DNA of 53,168 bases, from assembly GCF_001562015.1 (NCBI RefSeq), contig NZ_LASA01000159.1:1-53168 (forward strand). The letters are read 5' to 3'. The stretch is from Endozoicomonas arenosclerae. Lineage in GTDB: Bacteria > Pseudomonadota > Gammaproteobacteria > Pseudomonadales > Endozoicomonadaceae. The position numbers and the translations under genes are program-made. Position 1 is the stretch's first letter; each line of letters starts with the position of its first letter. Under the pieces are notes generated by a model. That model ran no database searches. It saw only the letters and a program-made list of their open reading frames with translations, and was not told where the DNA came from. This document shows positions 19,819 to 29,962 of this stretch, in pieces.

Positions 19819-20343
19819 TTATTCATTCAAGGGCGCTTGTTGAGCCATCTGTTTGGCCACTTCTAACACCAGCATACGCATTTCAGCCACCTGACCGGGA
19901 TAACTCATTCTGCCGACATCACGCATCAGGTTAAAAGCTCCCTTCTCAATCGTCCCTTTTCTGTTTCGCATTTCAAACTCACCAGAAAGAACAAGAGTGC
20001 CATCATCACTGAAATCAAGACGATAAACCTGCATAGCCACAGACCAGTCACCTTGCCTGTTCGCCAGCACCTGATTCATTTGCTGTTGAATCAAACCGGC
20101 CAGAGCCAGATCAAGACGCTCCGCCCAGTAGTAACGACGACTGAATTGAACTTCGTTATTATCCAACATAATGGCCAATTGAGGCTGCTGGAGATAACTG
20201 GCCAACCTGACAGAGACTTTCTTCACCGGCCCGCCCACCGTAAGGATTTCTGTACCCGGATTGAGCAAAAGATAAGTAGGTGGCGAGGGACTGCTGCAGG
20301 CCATCAGGAAAACAGCAATGGGGAAAACGAGGTACCTGAACAC
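19819..20343 (-). CDS. pqiC: PqiC-type outer-membrane lipoprotein
   Basis: 174 residues. The lipoprotein signal is MFRYLVFPIAVFLMACSS with lipidation Cys at about residue 16. The mature part is the YmbA/PqiC domain (YLLLNPG start, RLASYLQQPQLAIMLDNNEVQFSR, YYWAERLDLALAG). PqiC is the outer-membrane partner of the PqiB needle-like MCE assembly for lipid movement across the envelope. It starts 12 bases after pqiB in the pqiABC operon. Confidence 0.9.
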   Translation of the reverse strand: MFRYLVFPIAVFLMACSSPSPPTYLLLNPGTEILTVGGPVKKVSVRLASYLQQPQLAIMLDNNEVQFSRRYYWAERLDLALAGLIQQQMNQVLANRQGDWSVAMQVYRLDFSDDGTLVLSGEFEMRNRKGTIEKGAFNLMRDVGRMSYPGQVAEMRMLVLEVAKQMAQQAPLNE

Positions 20344-20355
20344 ACTACTCTCCCA

Positions 20356-21933
20356 CTAACGGTCCTGACCAAATATCAGGGCATTGGGCTTTTCATTCAG
20401 AGTCCTGATCAGCGACTGCATCTGCCAGAGCAAATCCTGAACACTTCGCACGGAATCACTCAGACCAGGGTATAAAGCCCCCTGACTCGAGTAATCTTCA
20501 AGCAGTTGTTGCAAGCTCTGAACACTCTGATCCAGTCGGCCAGGCAGTTGACGCATAGACGGATCATTCACCAGACCACGGGTATCATTAGCCAGAGCCC
20601 TGATGCTGACCAGGGTTTCAGCCAGGGGTAAAGCCTTGAGCTTGGCCAGAATGGCACTGGCATCTTCTTTATAACGGACAATATCGCTTTTGATCGTAGG
20701 CAGGACTTTATAGCCTTCAATCGTTTCAATACTGACATCCGGTGTATCCGGGTAAAAATCCATATCCACCAGCATACTGCCAGTAATCAGATTGCCTGTT
20801 TTCAAAGATGCTCTTAGCCCTTCATGAATGCTCTGGTCCATCATTTTTGCAAATGTTTCCGGGGAGGTTTTCTCCTTTCCTCGAGTCACCCTCTCCAACT
20901 CAAAATCAATCAATACGGGAATACTGCGACTCTCAGGCTTTATCTCTTCATAAGTTTCAGGCAGCACTCCCAGGGCCACTTCCTTTACTGTTCCCACCCG
21001 AATTCCCCGATACTCAACAGGTGCCCCTGCCGTCAGCCCACGGATCGATTCATCAAACATCAGCAGATATTTAATGACCACTTTGTATTGCCGTTCACGG
21101 GTGCTGTCTGAATCCTGATAGAGACGGAACTGATGATGACCTTTTACAGGTTCTCCTGGATCAAGACCTTCAGGCACATCAAAAGCAACACCTCCGGAGA
21201 TAAGCGACATCAGGCTGCCGACCTCAACCCTGAAACCGTCTGGCCCCGTCTTCAAACTGACACCACTGGCGTTCCAGAACTGTGTCCGGGTAGTCACCAG
21301 CCGATCATAAGGGGCACTGATAAAAGCCTGATAATCAACCTCACGCCTCTCAACATCCAGATTCACTGTCTCAAGTCGTCCCACCTCAAAACCATGATAA
21401 AGCACGGGATCGCCGACCTTCAGTGAGTTAGCCTGCTGACTCTTGAGTTTCAACCGAATTCCCTTGGTACTGGAATCCGTTACCGGTTGTTGTTCATAGC
21501 CCTGAAAGGATCTGGTTCCTTCACTCCCAGAGCCCGGATCGACTGTAATATAAGCACCCGAAAGCAATGTTCCCAACCCGGAAACACCGCCCACTCCTAC
21601 TCTTGGGCGAACTACCCAGAAGCGACTCGAATCCTTCAATAATGGCTCGCCCGCTTTCTCCATTTGAACTTGAACAACTACCCCGTTCAGAGTGTCATTC
21701 AAAGCAACTTTTTCTACGACACCGATGATGACATCACGAAACCTGACCTGAGTCTTTCCTTCAATCACTCCCTCAGCGGTTTTGAAATGGATAGAAACAA
21801 CAGGACCTAGTGTCGCATAGTGATACCAGACCATAGAGATACCAATGGCTATGGCCACTATGGGTAATATCAGCACAGAGGAGAACCTGCCGGTTTTCAC
21901 CACTCTCGCCGCTTCAAGAGGTTCTTCACTCAT
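20356..21933 (-). CDS. pqiB: PqiB, MCE-domain lipid transport protein
   Basis: 525 residues. There is one N-terminal transmembrane helix (about residues 18-40, VLILPIVAIAIGISMVWY). MCE repeats follow, each starting around a VRFRDVIIG, VLYHGFEVGRL or VEYRGIRVGTV strand, so three MCE domains as in E. coli PqiB. A C-terminal helical stretch would form the needle through the periplasm. It overlaps pqiA by 8 bp, so the two are probably translationally coupled. Confidence 0.93.
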   Translation of the reverse strand: MSEEPLEAARVVKTGRFSSVLILPIVAIAIGISMVWYHYATLGPVVSIHFKTAEGVIEGKTQVRFRDVIIGVVEKVALNDTLNGVVVQVQMEKAGEPLLKDSSRFWVVRPRVGVGGVSGLGTLLSGAYITVDPGSGSEGTRSFQGYEQQPVTDSSTKGIRLKLKSQQANSLKVGDPVLYHGFEVGRLETVNLDVERREVDYQAFISAPYDRLVTTRTQFWNASGVSLKTGPDGFRVEVGSLMSLISGGVAFDVPEGLDPGEPVKGHHQFRLYQDSDSTRERQYKVVIKYLLMFDESIRGLTAGAPVEYRGIRVGTVKEVALGVLPETYEEIKPESRSIPVLIDFELERVTRGKEKTSPETFAKMMDQSIHEGLRASLKTGNLITGSMLVDMDFYPDTPDVSIETIEGYKVLPTIKSDIVRYKEDASAILAKLKALPLAETLVSIRALANDTRGLVNDPSMRQLPGRLDQSVQSLQQLLEDYSSQGALYPGLSDSVRSVQDLLWQMQSLIRTLNEKPNALIFGQDR

Positions 21934-23053
21934 CGCTCTGACCTGTCACAGAGGGAGCAAACTGCCACAACGAGCGAACATCAAAATGATCCGCTGCCAG
22001 CATAGTCAGCACCACGACACCAAAAAATGCCAGAATTCCTGGCTCTGCCGTCAAAGAGGCCACACCACCGAACTGCACAACCGAGACCAGTATGGCCACA
22101 ACAAACACATCTATCATGGACCAGCGGCCAACAATCTCGACCCATCGATAAAGCTTTGTCAGATCAGCGGGTCGTTCCAGCAGCTCCATTTTGACTAACA
22201 GACAGAGATAACCCAGAGCCAGTATTTTTGCGATGGGAATGACAATACTGGCCATGAAAATCACACCCGCCACCAGCCAGGAACCATGACTCCAAAGCAG
22301 AATGACGCTGCCCAGAATGGTTACAGTATCTTCCTGTCCGAACATGAAGGTCTTGGTAATGGGCAAAAGATTGGCTGGCACATAAAGAAGACATGCTGTG
22401 AACAGGTATGAGCAGCATTTCTGCAAACTGTATTTCTTCGGGCTTTCAGGCAGAACCGTTGCCACACCAATATTCTGCAACTGCCTTTTATCCAGGCTCA
22501 GGACAATGCCTATGACACAGCTACTCAGACCGATGTAACACCAGAATGAAGACCCCATTTGAATATCAGCAAGACTGGAGAGTTTGATTAATGAAACCAG
22601 CACACCAATGATAAAGACTTCAGCCATACTCCATTGCTGCATACGCATCACACAATGCATCAATCCAGATGTACCCGGAAATGCTGACCCGCCCAACCTG
22701 TATGGCAATAAACCATAAAGCATCGACAAACAGATGATTGCCGGCAAGAGCAACGTAAACACGGTCAGAATCAGAGATAACAGCCCATAACCTGACTGCC
22801 ATATCATGAAAATTGCTGAAGGAAGTGTCACAGTCTGAACGATGCCGTGGGATTGCAGCGAAAGAAAAGGAAAAACCAGAGAGAGAAACAGAAATACCAG
22901 GCCAGAAAGAGAGAAAGACATCAGACAATTCAGCCACTGTCTTCTGCAAACACTGAGCACACCGCCACACCGACAACAGAGTAAACGATGGCCTTCATTC
23001 AATGGCTTATATGTCTGGTCAAGACCGCAGTCATGACAAGTTATGACGCTCAT
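21926..23053 (-). CDS. pqiA: PqiA, inner-membrane protein
   Basis: About 375 residues from ATG at 23053 (MSVITCHDCG); an upstream ATG at 23107 adds 18 unlikely residues. A zinc-ribbon pair (CHDCG and CCRCGG) is followed by two groups of about four transmembrane helices, as in the PqiA/YebS family. A second ribbon before the second helix group is not evident. It is the first gene of pqiABC. In E. coli this operon belongs to the SoxRS regulon; no SoxS site was identified here. Confidence 0.92.
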   Translation of the reverse strand: MSVITCHDCGLDQTYKPLNEGHRLLCCRCGGVLSVCRRQWLNCLMSFSLSGLVFLFLSLVFPFLSLQSHGIVQTVTLPSAIFMIWQSGYGLLSLILTVFTLLLPAIICLSMLYGLLPYRLGGSAFPGTSGLMHCVMRMQQWSMAEVFIIGVLVSLIKLSSLADIQMGSSFWCYIGLSSCVIGIVLSLDKRQLQNIGVATVLPESPKKYSLQKCCSYLFTACLLYVPANLLPITKTFMFGQEDTVTILGSVILLWSHGSWLVAGVIFMASIVIPIAKILALGYLCLLVKMELLERPADLTKLYRWVEIVGRWSMIDVFVVAILVSVVQFGGVASLTAEPGILAFFGVVVLTMLAADHFDVRSLWQFAPSVTGQSDE

Positions 23054-23269
23054 AGCAGGACCAGTAAGAAGACGACCCACGTGAAGTATCGGACTGACAG
23101 CAAACAAACAGAATCAGGTTAGCACATAAAATATTTATTCATATTCAGTTCTTGCCATTGTTGTCAGGGTGACATTCTTCCCTCTCAATAGACAGAATCT
23201 GTTTGGAGCAGAGGGCATTCAAGTGTAATGTCTGGGAAAGCTGAAAACACGGATAGGGAACTCAAGATA

Positions 23270-23938
23270 ATGAAGCCTGGTATCGACCTCTACACCGCCG
23301 CCACCCCCAATGGCCACAAAGCTTCTGTGACCCTGGAAGAATTAGGATTAGAGTACAACATTCATCGGATCAATCTGATGGATGGTGAGCAAAAGCAACC
23401 TGATTTTCTGGCCATGAACCCGAACGGACGTATTCCTGTCATTGTGGATCGTGACGCTGATGATTTTGCGGTATTCGAATCAGGTGCCATTATGATCTAT
23501 CTGGCCGAGAAAACCGGCAAACTGTTACCCTCTGATCCAAAAGGTCGCAGCCAGGTCATTCAATGGCTGATGTTCCAGATGGGCGGCGTGGGCCCCATGA
23601 TGGGCCAGGCCAATGTGTTTTTCCGATACTTCCCGGAAAAGATTCAACCCGCCATTGACCGCTATCAGAACGAAACTCATCGTTTACTCAACGTCTTGAA
23701 CGGACATCTTGAGGAAAATGAGTTCCTCGCTGGCGACTTCAGTATTGCTGACATTGCCAACTGGTGCTGGGCCAGAACCAGCAGCTGGTCCGGTGTTGAG
23801 ATTGATGACCTGCCCCATCTTCAACGCTGGATTGACCAGATTCAGGCACGTCCCGCCTGCGCCAGAGGCGTAGAAGTACCGCCCAGAGCCGATGCCGAAA
23901 CGGTAGTGACCAGCGGCAAAAGCATGATCATCAAGTAG
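23270..23938 (+). CDS. Glutathione S-transferase, YfcG/YghU (Nu) type
   Basis: 222 residues from ATG at 23270, with AGGGAA 10 nt upstream. An in-frame ATG at 23228 would give 236 residues. The thioredoxin-like N-terminus reads [15 protein letters not shown], in which the Thr-Pro-Asn motif matches YfcG, which binds two glutathiones and acts as a disulfide reductase. [11 protein letters not shown] (cis-Pro) and [13 protein letters not shown] (glutathione-binding ES) follow, then the helical C-terminal domain ([13 protein letters not shown]). It is followed by a strong terminator. Confidence 0.92.
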   Translation: MKPGIDLYTAATPNGHKASVTLEELGLEYNIHRINLMDGEQKQPDFLAMNPNGRIPVIVDRDADDFAVFESGAIMIYLAEKTGKLLPSDPKGRSQVIQWLMFQMGGVGPMMGQANVFFRYFPEKIQPAIDRYQNETHRLLNVLNGHLEENEFLAGDFSIADIANWCWARTSSWSGVEIDDLPHLQRWIDQIQARPACARGVEVPPRADAETVVTSGKSMIIK

Positions 23939-23971
23939 GCCTTCCCGTTACGATATAAACCGTTAAGTTTC

Positions 23972-23994
23972 CCCCCTCATTTATCCTGAGGGGG
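23972..23994 (+). terminator. Intrinsic terminator after the glutathione transferase gene
   Basis: CCCCCTCA and TGAGGGGG form an 8 bp GC-rich stem with a 7 nt loop, 33 bases after the stop codon. The following T-run is short (AATTGCTTT). Confidence 0.7.
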
Positions 23995-24043
23995 AATTGC
24001 TTTAAAATCCCCACCTGATTTCAAAAACCTCCCAGAATGATCT

Positions 24044-24244
24044 ATGCAATTTTTTGTTAATGACCAGCCCCTGAGCTCGGAAATCCCTCTAACGCTCACC
24101 CAGATGCTGGAACAGATCAATCAGGCTGAGAAAGGTGTAGCACTGGCCGTCAATAAACAGATTGTCAGCCGCTCCCAATGGCCCCAGAAAAAAGTAGAAG
24201 AAGGTGACCGCATCACCCTGATCAAAGCCACCGCAGGTGGTTAA
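24044..24244 (+). CDS. thiS: Thiamine biosynthesis sulfur carrier protein
   Basis: 66 residues, a ubiquitin-like fold ending KATAGG. The Gly-Gly C-terminus is adenylated and thiocarboxylated to deliver sulfur for thiazole formation. It is the first of thiS-thiG-thiH, with 69 bases to thiG. I see no TPP riboswitch in the 105 bases before it. Confidence 0.95.
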   Translation: MQFFVNDQPLSSEIPLTLTQMLEQINQAEKGVALAVNKQIVSRSQWPQKKVEEGDRITLIKATAGG

Positions 24245-24313
24245 TAAACGATGCCTATAGCGAATAAAGAAACGCTTGGAATTACAGACAATTTTTAGGA
24301 CTGCAGGGCTGGC

Positions 24314-25081
24314 ATGCTGACCATTGCTGATAAAACATTTAATTCGCGCCTGTTTACCGGTACGGGAAAATTCAACAACAGCCAGACAATGGCTGAGGCC
24401 ATCAAGGCTTCCGAGAGTGAGCTGGTAACTATGGCTCTCAAGCGGGTGGACCTGAATGATGACCAGGATGATATTCTCTCGCCCCTGATTGAGGCTGGCG
24501 TTAACCTGCTGCCTAATACGTCCGGCGCTCGAGATGCCAGAGAAGCGGTCTATGCTGCCCAGCTGGCCAGAGAAGCCCTGCAAACCAACTGGCTGAAGCT
24601 GGAAATCCACCCGGATCCCAAATATTTGCTGCCAGATCCTATCGAAACCCTGAAAGCCTGTGAAGAACTGGTCGAACTGGGCTTTGTTGTTCTGCCTTAC
24701 GTTCATGCTGACCCGGTTCTGTGCAAAAAACTGGAAGAAGCCGGCGCCGCTGCCGTTATGCCTCTGGGCGCACCTATTGGCAGTAACCTGGGACTGAAAA
24801 CAGAAGAGTTCCTGAATATCATCATCGAACAGAGCCAGGTGCCTGTGGTGGTTGATGCCGGTATTGGCAGCCCTTCTGATGCCGCCAAGGCCATGGAGCT
24901 GGGAGCCGATGCTGTTCTGGTCAACACCGCAATCGCAGTATCCAAAGACCCTGTTGCCATGGGTATTGCCTTTAAAGAAGCCGTTACAGCAGGTCGACGC
25001 GCCTACGAAGCTGGCTTGGGCGTTCGCTCCCACCAGGCCCAGGCCAGTAGCCCCCTGACCGCCTTCCTGGAAGATTTCTGA
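24314..25081 (+). CDS. thiG: Thiazole synthase
   Basis: 255 residues, full length. ThiG combines 1-deoxyxylulose 5-phosphate, dehydroglycine and ThiS thiocarboxylate into the thiazole phosphate. Visible motifs are LFTGTGKF, the Schiff-base Lys in [17 protein letters not shown], the GAPIGSN loop, and [24 protein letters not shown] (phosphate binding; [12 protein letters not shown] here). Its stop overlaps the thiH start (TGATG). Confidence 0.96.
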   Translation: MLTIADKTFNSRLFTGTGKFNNSQTMAEAIKASESELVTMALKRVDLNDDQDDILSPLIEAGVNLLPNTSGARDAREAVYAAQLAREALQTNWLKLEIHPDPKYLLPDPIETLKACEELVELGFVVLPYVHADPVLCKKLEEAGAAAVMPLGAPIGSNLGLKTEEFLNIIIEQSQVPVVVDAGIGSPSDAAKAMELGADAVLVNTAIAVSKDPVAMGIAFKEAVTAGRRAYEAGLGVRSHQAQASSPLTAFLEDF

Positions 25082-26196
25082 TGTCATTCGTAGACAAGTT
25101 TAACCAGATAAACTGGGATGAAGTCAGAATGAACATCCTCAGCAAAAACGCTGCGGATGTTGAGGATGCCCTGTCGGCACGTCGACTGACTCACGATCAG
25201 TTTCTGGCACTGATTTCACCAGCGGCTGAGCCCTATCTGGAGCAGATGGCGCAGAAAAGCATGGCTCTGACCCGCCAGCGCTTTGGCAATACAGTACAGA
25301 TGTATATTCCTCTGTATCTGTCCAACAAATGCACCAACATCTGCACCTACTGTGGTTTCAGTTTGGGTAACAAGATTCGCCGCAAAACCCTGAGCATGGA
25401 AGAACTGGATCGGGAGCTTCAGGCGATTAAAGCCATGGGCTTTGATCACATCCTTCTGGTCACCGGTGAAGCCCAGGGAACGGTAGGCACTGAATATTTC
25501 AAAACGGTCCTGGATAAAGTCAGGCTGTACTTTTCCCATATCACACTGGAAGTTCAGCCTCTGGATCAGAACGAATACGAAGAGCTCATGGAACTGGGGC
25601 TTGACGCTGTGCTCGTTTATCAAGAGACATACAATCGCCCGGCTTATGAGAAATACCACCTGCGCGGCAGCAAAATGGATTTTGATTACCGACTGGATAC
25701 CGCTGACAGACTGGGCAAGGCAGGCATCGACAAAATTGGTGTGGGCGCCCTGATTGGTCTGGAAGACTGGCGCACCGATTCTGCCATGGCAGCCGCACAT
25801 CTCGACTATCTGGAAAAAACCTACTGGAAAACCCGCTACTCTATTTCTTTCCCGAGGCTTCGTCCCTGTGAAGGAGAATTCCAGCCGGTATCCATTATTT
25901 CTGACAAACAGCTGGTGCAGTTAATTTGCGCTTACCGTCTGTTCAAGCCTGAAGCAGAACTGTCCCTCTCTACCCGGGAATCAGAAGCGTTCAGGGATAA
26001 TGTTTTACCTTTGGGCATTACCACCATGAGTGCTTTCTCAAGCACTCAGCCTGGCGGTTATGCAGATGGTGCCATTGAGTCTCTGGAACAGTTCTCTATA
26101 GATGACAACCGTCGTCCTGAAGCCGTAGCCGCTGCTATCAAGTCAAAAGGTTTGGAAGCAGTCTGGAAGGATTGGGATCGGAGCTATAGCCACTGA
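25081..26196 (+). CDS. thiH: 2-iminoacetate synthase (radical SAM)
   Basis: 371 residues. ThiH cleaves tyrosine to dehydroglycine and p-cresol using a 4Fe-4S cluster and SAM. The cluster motif CTNICTYCGF (CxxxCxxC) is near residue 85, and VTGEAQ follows. The use of ThiH rather than the oxygen-dependent ThiO fits a facultative lifestyle. It is translationally coupled to thiG and converges on the PTP gene with 6 bases between stops. Confidence 0.96.
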   Translation: MSFVDKFNQINWDEVRMNILSKNAADVEDALSARRLTHDQFLALISPAAEPYLEQMAQKSMALTRQRFGNTVQMYIPLYLSNKCTNICTYCGFSLGNKIRRKTLSMEELDRELQAIKAMGFDHILLVTGEAQGTVGTEYFKTVLDKVRLYFSHITLEVQPLDQNEYEELMELGLDAVLVYQETYNRPAYEKYHLRGSKMDFDYRLDTADRLGKAGIDKIGVGALIGLEDWRTDSAMAAAHLDYLEKTYWKTRYSISFPRLRPCEGEFQPVSIISDKQLVQLICAYRLFKPEAELSLSTRESEAFRDNVLPLGITTMSAFSSTQPGGYADGAIESLEQFSIDDNRRPEAVAAAIKSKGLEAVWKDWDRSYSH

Positions 26197-26202
26197 CCCC
26201 AA

Positions 26203-29200
26203 TTAATCCGGAGCTCTGTTTCCGACCAACTCAGTTGGACTGACAGAAGTCATCTGAGTCCCTGGTTGCCGGGCCTGATCATCAAGACAGGCCTTGGCAG
26301 CCTCATAGACACTTCGGGTCTGCCCCACCGTTTGAACAAACTCTGGATGATTTCTCGACAACTTACCCTGTATAAGCGTTTGAAGTGTCATTAAAAGCAG
26401 ATTCGCTTTCGACAACCCCCCCTTTTCTGCCAAACCATAGAGATGCTCAAGAGCCAGGAAGCAGCCTGTTCGCCCCAAACCTGCAAGACAATTCACAGCC
26501 AAAGCCTGATGCGGGCAATGCTTTCTTTGTTGCGCCACCAATGCTTGCAATTCATTCATAATGTCTACCGGCAATGGCTTCATATCAGGCCAGTCTGGGA
26601 ACGACACCTGCCTGATAATACGTTCTCCAGAAGGCCCCTTCATCCGAAACGATCTTACGGTAGCCGAGACAGGCAGTCGGCCCTGCCCTTTCACGGATAA
26701 ACTGCTTTTAAACAGAATCTTTTCTTCTGATGTTTTCTCCAAAGAATATTTACCACCGAAAGGCACCTCAACAGAAAGAGGAAGACTGCCCCAATCAAAA
26801 CGATCACGCCCCTTATCCATTTGACGATCATGTTCATTGATCAGATCAAGAAACAGACCTACATTCTCCTGTTCCGCCATGCTCAATACATCAGGCATAT
26901 CTGACGACTTGGGACCTTTCATCGCAATACCGGGAATACTGTCTCCATAAAAAATCTTATTCGCATTCCACTGAGAAGCGGGATTAGATGATTTAATCTG
27001 AGTATCAGGCAGAGGATAAAAGGCAGAAGCTGTCTTGGCTGAACGGCCCATAGATGGAATTATTTTTGCTCTCCAGGCCATGAGAGATGACAACAATCTG
27101 TCTGCAAAATCTCGATCATTATTCTTCCCAAAGCATTTCAGCAGTTGTAAAACTTTGCCTGCAAAAGGCCCTGTCAGCGATACAGCCTCCTGAGGTTTAG
27201 CTGCCAGAGAACCTTTTCTGCCATTGGCCTTTCGAGATGATCGCTTACCCGCCAACTGACTATTAAGCCATGCTTTCTTTTCCAATAACTGTTCAGGCTC
27301 TATTCCCGGGGTCAGCACTTCAATACACACTGCCAGCCTTTCCATCAACTCAGCCAGAGTGGCCCTGTTTTTCTGGGCTTGCTTCCCTTCTCTGCTTTTC
27401 AATCTATCACTGGCAAGCAAAGATTTAAGTCGCAGCAACTTATCTACCAATTCACTCTGACCTGAGTAGCAGCGTATATCTGCACTCAAGCAGGCACAGA
27501 GATCATTTAGCCAGCGAGTACATTTATTCTTAAGATAATTGGAAATATTCGAATCGTAATGCTGGCTTTCAGGCGCTTCTATTAAATCGAAAGCAGCTTG
27601 AGTAATGACCTCACAAGGTCCCAGCAAATCAATAGACGACGCTTGATCTGACTCTTTAACATGACCATTCAACCCTTTGGCCAATTCCTGATCAGTAAAC
27701 TGCGCATCTACTTTTGGTAATACCGAGATGACCAGCTTTCTCTGCCGCCTGAATATAGCGGCCATATCCACTCGCCTGCCCATATAGAGCAGATAGCAAA
27801 TCGAGGTAATCAAAGGCCTAAGTTTATGCATACTGACGTCTTCCAGATCTCTCTGGCACAACCTCATAAACTGTTTTTGTGGCAAAGCACTGTACTTTTT
27901 GTGCAATTCGCGCGCTTTACTCTCAGACCAGTCCCTAAGCCGAGTCATTCTCTCCCTAACTGAATGAAATCGATCCAACAAAGGTTCTTTGCCTTTAAGT
28001 TCGGCAGGCTCCCCCTCAAAGCTATGATTAATGAGATACCAGAAACAGTCTTTTTCATCCCAACTGCGACTTTTCTTTGCGGGTACGGTCACTTTTCTGG
28101 CAATACTACTGCTGTCTTTTACCTCGAAAGTGATCGAATCAGAACAGGGCCTGTCCTTATATAAACCTTCGATCGCATCATTGTACTCCCCTGCCAGCAA
28201 ATTAATCAGGGTCTGCCTGCAACCAAGTCTCGATCTTAGCTGCCATAAACTGCCATCAGGTAAGAGAAGATTGATGGGGTACTGATTTTCACAGCCATAA
28301 ACCAGATGCTGATCCACATCCTCTCCCATCAAAACCGGTGTCACAGCCATATGAATCGTAATCTGGCGATAATCTTTTTCCAGCCCCATTAATTTTTCGC
28401 CCGTTGCCTTCCGATGCCTGGGACGAACAGATAAACCTTGCCTGAGGATAAAAAATCTCAGATCCACTGAATCCAGCCCTTCTTTCCTCAAGGTATCGAT
28501 AAGGTGCCTGATTATGGAATGAATCTGAGTACCACTGATGCTGACTTCGACAATACCTATCGACTGATAACCCTGCCGGCATGCCTTGACGACTTCATCA
28601 GTCATTTTGGTAATGTGTACTTTTGGGCACAGGGAAGCGTCTTTGGCAGTAGAAACCACCACACCTACTCGATCTTCCTCAGGAATATAAGGCTGTAAGA
28701 AAGCGGATAACAGAGTACCTCCCCGCTCCATGGTGAACAGAATGTCACAGGGAGAGTCTTTCAATTTCTGGCCTAACTCGGCTATCGCTTTTTGCTGCTC
28801 CTTAAGATGCTGCCAATATATGACTCCACCATTCTCATAAACGCCTGAAGAACTTCCCTTGCGCATTTCCGATATACGTTGACAAACAAGACTGACATCC
28901 AGCCCATCACCTTCGAGATAATCGGGTTTAAGCGCGGCAGGGTTCACCAGGAAACACTTGGGATCAGTAATGTTAGTGAGCTGCAGATCAGATGCATTTC
29001 TTCTCAATGCACCACAAGCATCTCTGGAAGCCTGAGCATCGAACATCGACTCAGGTGAAACACTCTTTAAACTTCGATTCAGAGCATTTACCGGATTCTG
29101 ATCAACTGTTTGACCTGCAGATGTACCTGATACATCTCCTGCCTTCCTGCTTTCGTCTTTTCCAAGAGCATCCATTGCTTCACTTCCCTCTATAACATCA

Positions 29201-29226
29201 TTACTTTTGACCAGCGAAGAGCCCAT
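26203..29226 (-). CDS. PTP with phosphoribosyltransferase-like region, candidate effector
   Basis: About 1007 residues from ATG at 29226, with AGG 7 nt upstream; in-frame ATGs at 29304 and 29460 are possible but lack good ribosome-binding sites. The C-terminal part is a Cys-based PTP: FPDWPDMKPL (complete WPD loop), ALAVNCLAGLGRTGCF (catalytic Cys encoded at 26488-26490) and FVQTVGQTRSVYE (Q-loop). An upstream region, about residues 155-320, resembles a phosphoribosyltransferase fold: DILFTMERGGTLLSAF, then SIGIVEVSISGTQIHSII at the place of the PRPP loop (usually DDxxxTGGT). The loop acids are altered, so binding is uncertain. The middle 400 residues are helical and not recognised. No Sec signal is seen. 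A host-directed role is inference. Confidence 0.75.
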   Translation of the reverse strand: MGSSLVKSNDVIEGSEAMDALGKDESRKAGDVSGTSAGQTVDQNPVNALNRSLKSVSPESMFDAQASRDACGALRRNASDLQLTNITDPKCFLVNPAALKPDYLEGDGLDVSLVCQRISEMRKGSSSGVYENGGVIYWQHLKEQQKAIAELGQKLKDSPCDILFTMERGGTLLSAFLQPYIPEEDRVGVVVSTAKDASLCPKVHITKMTDEVVKACRQGYQSIGIVEVSISGTQIHSIIRHLIDTLRKEGLDSVDLRFFILRQGLSVRPRHRKATGEKLMGLEKDYRQITIHMAVTPVLMGEDVDQHLVYGCENQYPINLLLPDGSLWQLRSRLGCRQTLINLLAGEYNDAIEGLYKDRPCSDSITFEVKDSSSIARKVTVPAKKSRSWDEKDCFWYLINHSFEGEPAELKGKEPLLDRFHSVRERMTRLRDWSESKARELHKKYSALPQKQFMRLCQRDLEDVSMHKLRPLITSICYLLYMGRRVDMAAIFRRQRKLVISVLPKVDAQFTDQELAKGLNGHVKESDQASSIDLLGPCEVITQAAFDLIEAPESQHYDSNISNYLKNKCTRWLNDLCACLSADIRCYSGQSELVDKLLRLKSLLASDRLKSREGKQAQKNRATLAELMERLAVCIEVLTPGIEPEQLLEKKAWLNSQLAGKRSSRKANGRKGSLAAKPQEAVSLTGPFAGKVLQLLKCFGKNNDRDFADRLLSSLMAWRAKIIPSMGRSAKTASAFYPLPDTQIKSSNPASQWNANKIFYGDSIPGIAMKGPKSSDMPDVLSMAEQENVGLFLDLINEHDRQMDKGRDRFDWGSLPLSVEVPFGGKYSLEKTSEEKILFKSSLSVKGQGRLPVSATVRSFRMKGPSGERIIRQVSFPDWPDMKPLPVDIMNELQALVAQQRKHCPHQALAVNCLAGLGRTGCFLALEHLYGLAEKGGLSKANLLLMTLQTLIQGKLSRNHPEFVQTVGQTRSVYEAAKACLDDQARQPGTQMTSVSPTELVGNRAPD

Positions 29227-29370
29227 TTCACGCCTGGAAGTACTAACAAGCCTGTTAGCCACACTGACAAGAAGGAAAAACCCACCTTCACGATCGATTT
29301 GCATTTCTGGTATGCTCGAATTTCCAGACCGAAAAGCACCTCTGACAGCACGATTAAAAGTTACGAAACC

Positions 29371-29949
29371 ATGAGTTACGACGATCAGGATCTGTTCCTG
29401 CAGGAAATGGAGGGTGTGGCTCCGCTGAAAAGCCGCCCCAAAGCGGATCTCAAGAAGCATCAGACTGCGACCCCCGGCCAGGCTCTGAGACGGAAGGCGG
29501 CCCAGACGGAGCTGAACGATCCGAACTTTTTATCCCTTGATAATCCGAAGAGGGTTGAGCCCTACGACCACCTGGAATATAAGCGCCCAGGCGTTCAGGA
29601 AGGTGTTTTCAAGAAAATGCGTTTGGGCAAGTATGAAATAGAAGCCCGACTGGATCTGCACAGTCATACAGCAGCGGAGGCCCGAAAAGCAGTCTTCGAC
29701 TTTATTAATGACTGCCACAAACACGAGCTGCGCTCACTGATTGTTAATCATGGTCGAGGACTGAACAGTAATCCTCCTGCCATTATAAAAAGCTATGTAA
29801 ATACCTGGCTAAGAGAAATGGATCAGGTTCTCTGCTTTCATACAGCGCAGAAATTCCACGGTGGCTCCGCCGCACTGTATGTGGTTCTGAGAAAAAGTGA
29901 GCGGGAAAAGCTGGAAAACCGGGAACGCCACGCCAAACGGACGGCTTGA
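29371..29949 (+). CDS. Smr-domain protein (MutS2 C-terminal type nuclease domain)
   Basis: 192 residues from ATG at 29371 (MSYDDQDLFLQEM); earlier in-frame starts at 29299 add residues unlike the family. The Smr domain is at the C-terminus: LDLHSHTAAEARKAV (LDLHG-like motif) and IVNHGRGLNS (HGxG motif), then HTAQKFHGGSAALYVVL. The long charged N-terminus (KSRPKADLKK) is like E. coli SmrA/YdaL and SmrB. Smr domains cut RNA or DNA; SmrB acts on collided ribosomes. It is divergent from the PTP gene. Confidence 0.9.
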   Translation: MSYDDQDLFLQEMEGVAPLKSRPKADLKKHQTATPGQALRRKAAQTELNDPNFLSLDNPKRVEPYDHLEYKRPGVQEGVFKKMRLGKYEIEARLDLHSHTAAEARKAVFDFINDCHKHELRSLIVNHGRGLNSNPPAIIKSYVNTWLREMDQVLCFHTAQKFHGGSAALYVVLRKSEREKLENRERHAKRTA

Positions 29950-29962
29950 TTCCAGAGCTTTA

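Noticed and set aside
23939-24043. Possible TPP riboswitch before thiS
   Set aside because: The gap is about 105 bases and is largely taken by a terminator hairpin. The conserved thi-box (CUGAGA and ACCUGAUCUGG-like blocks) was not found.
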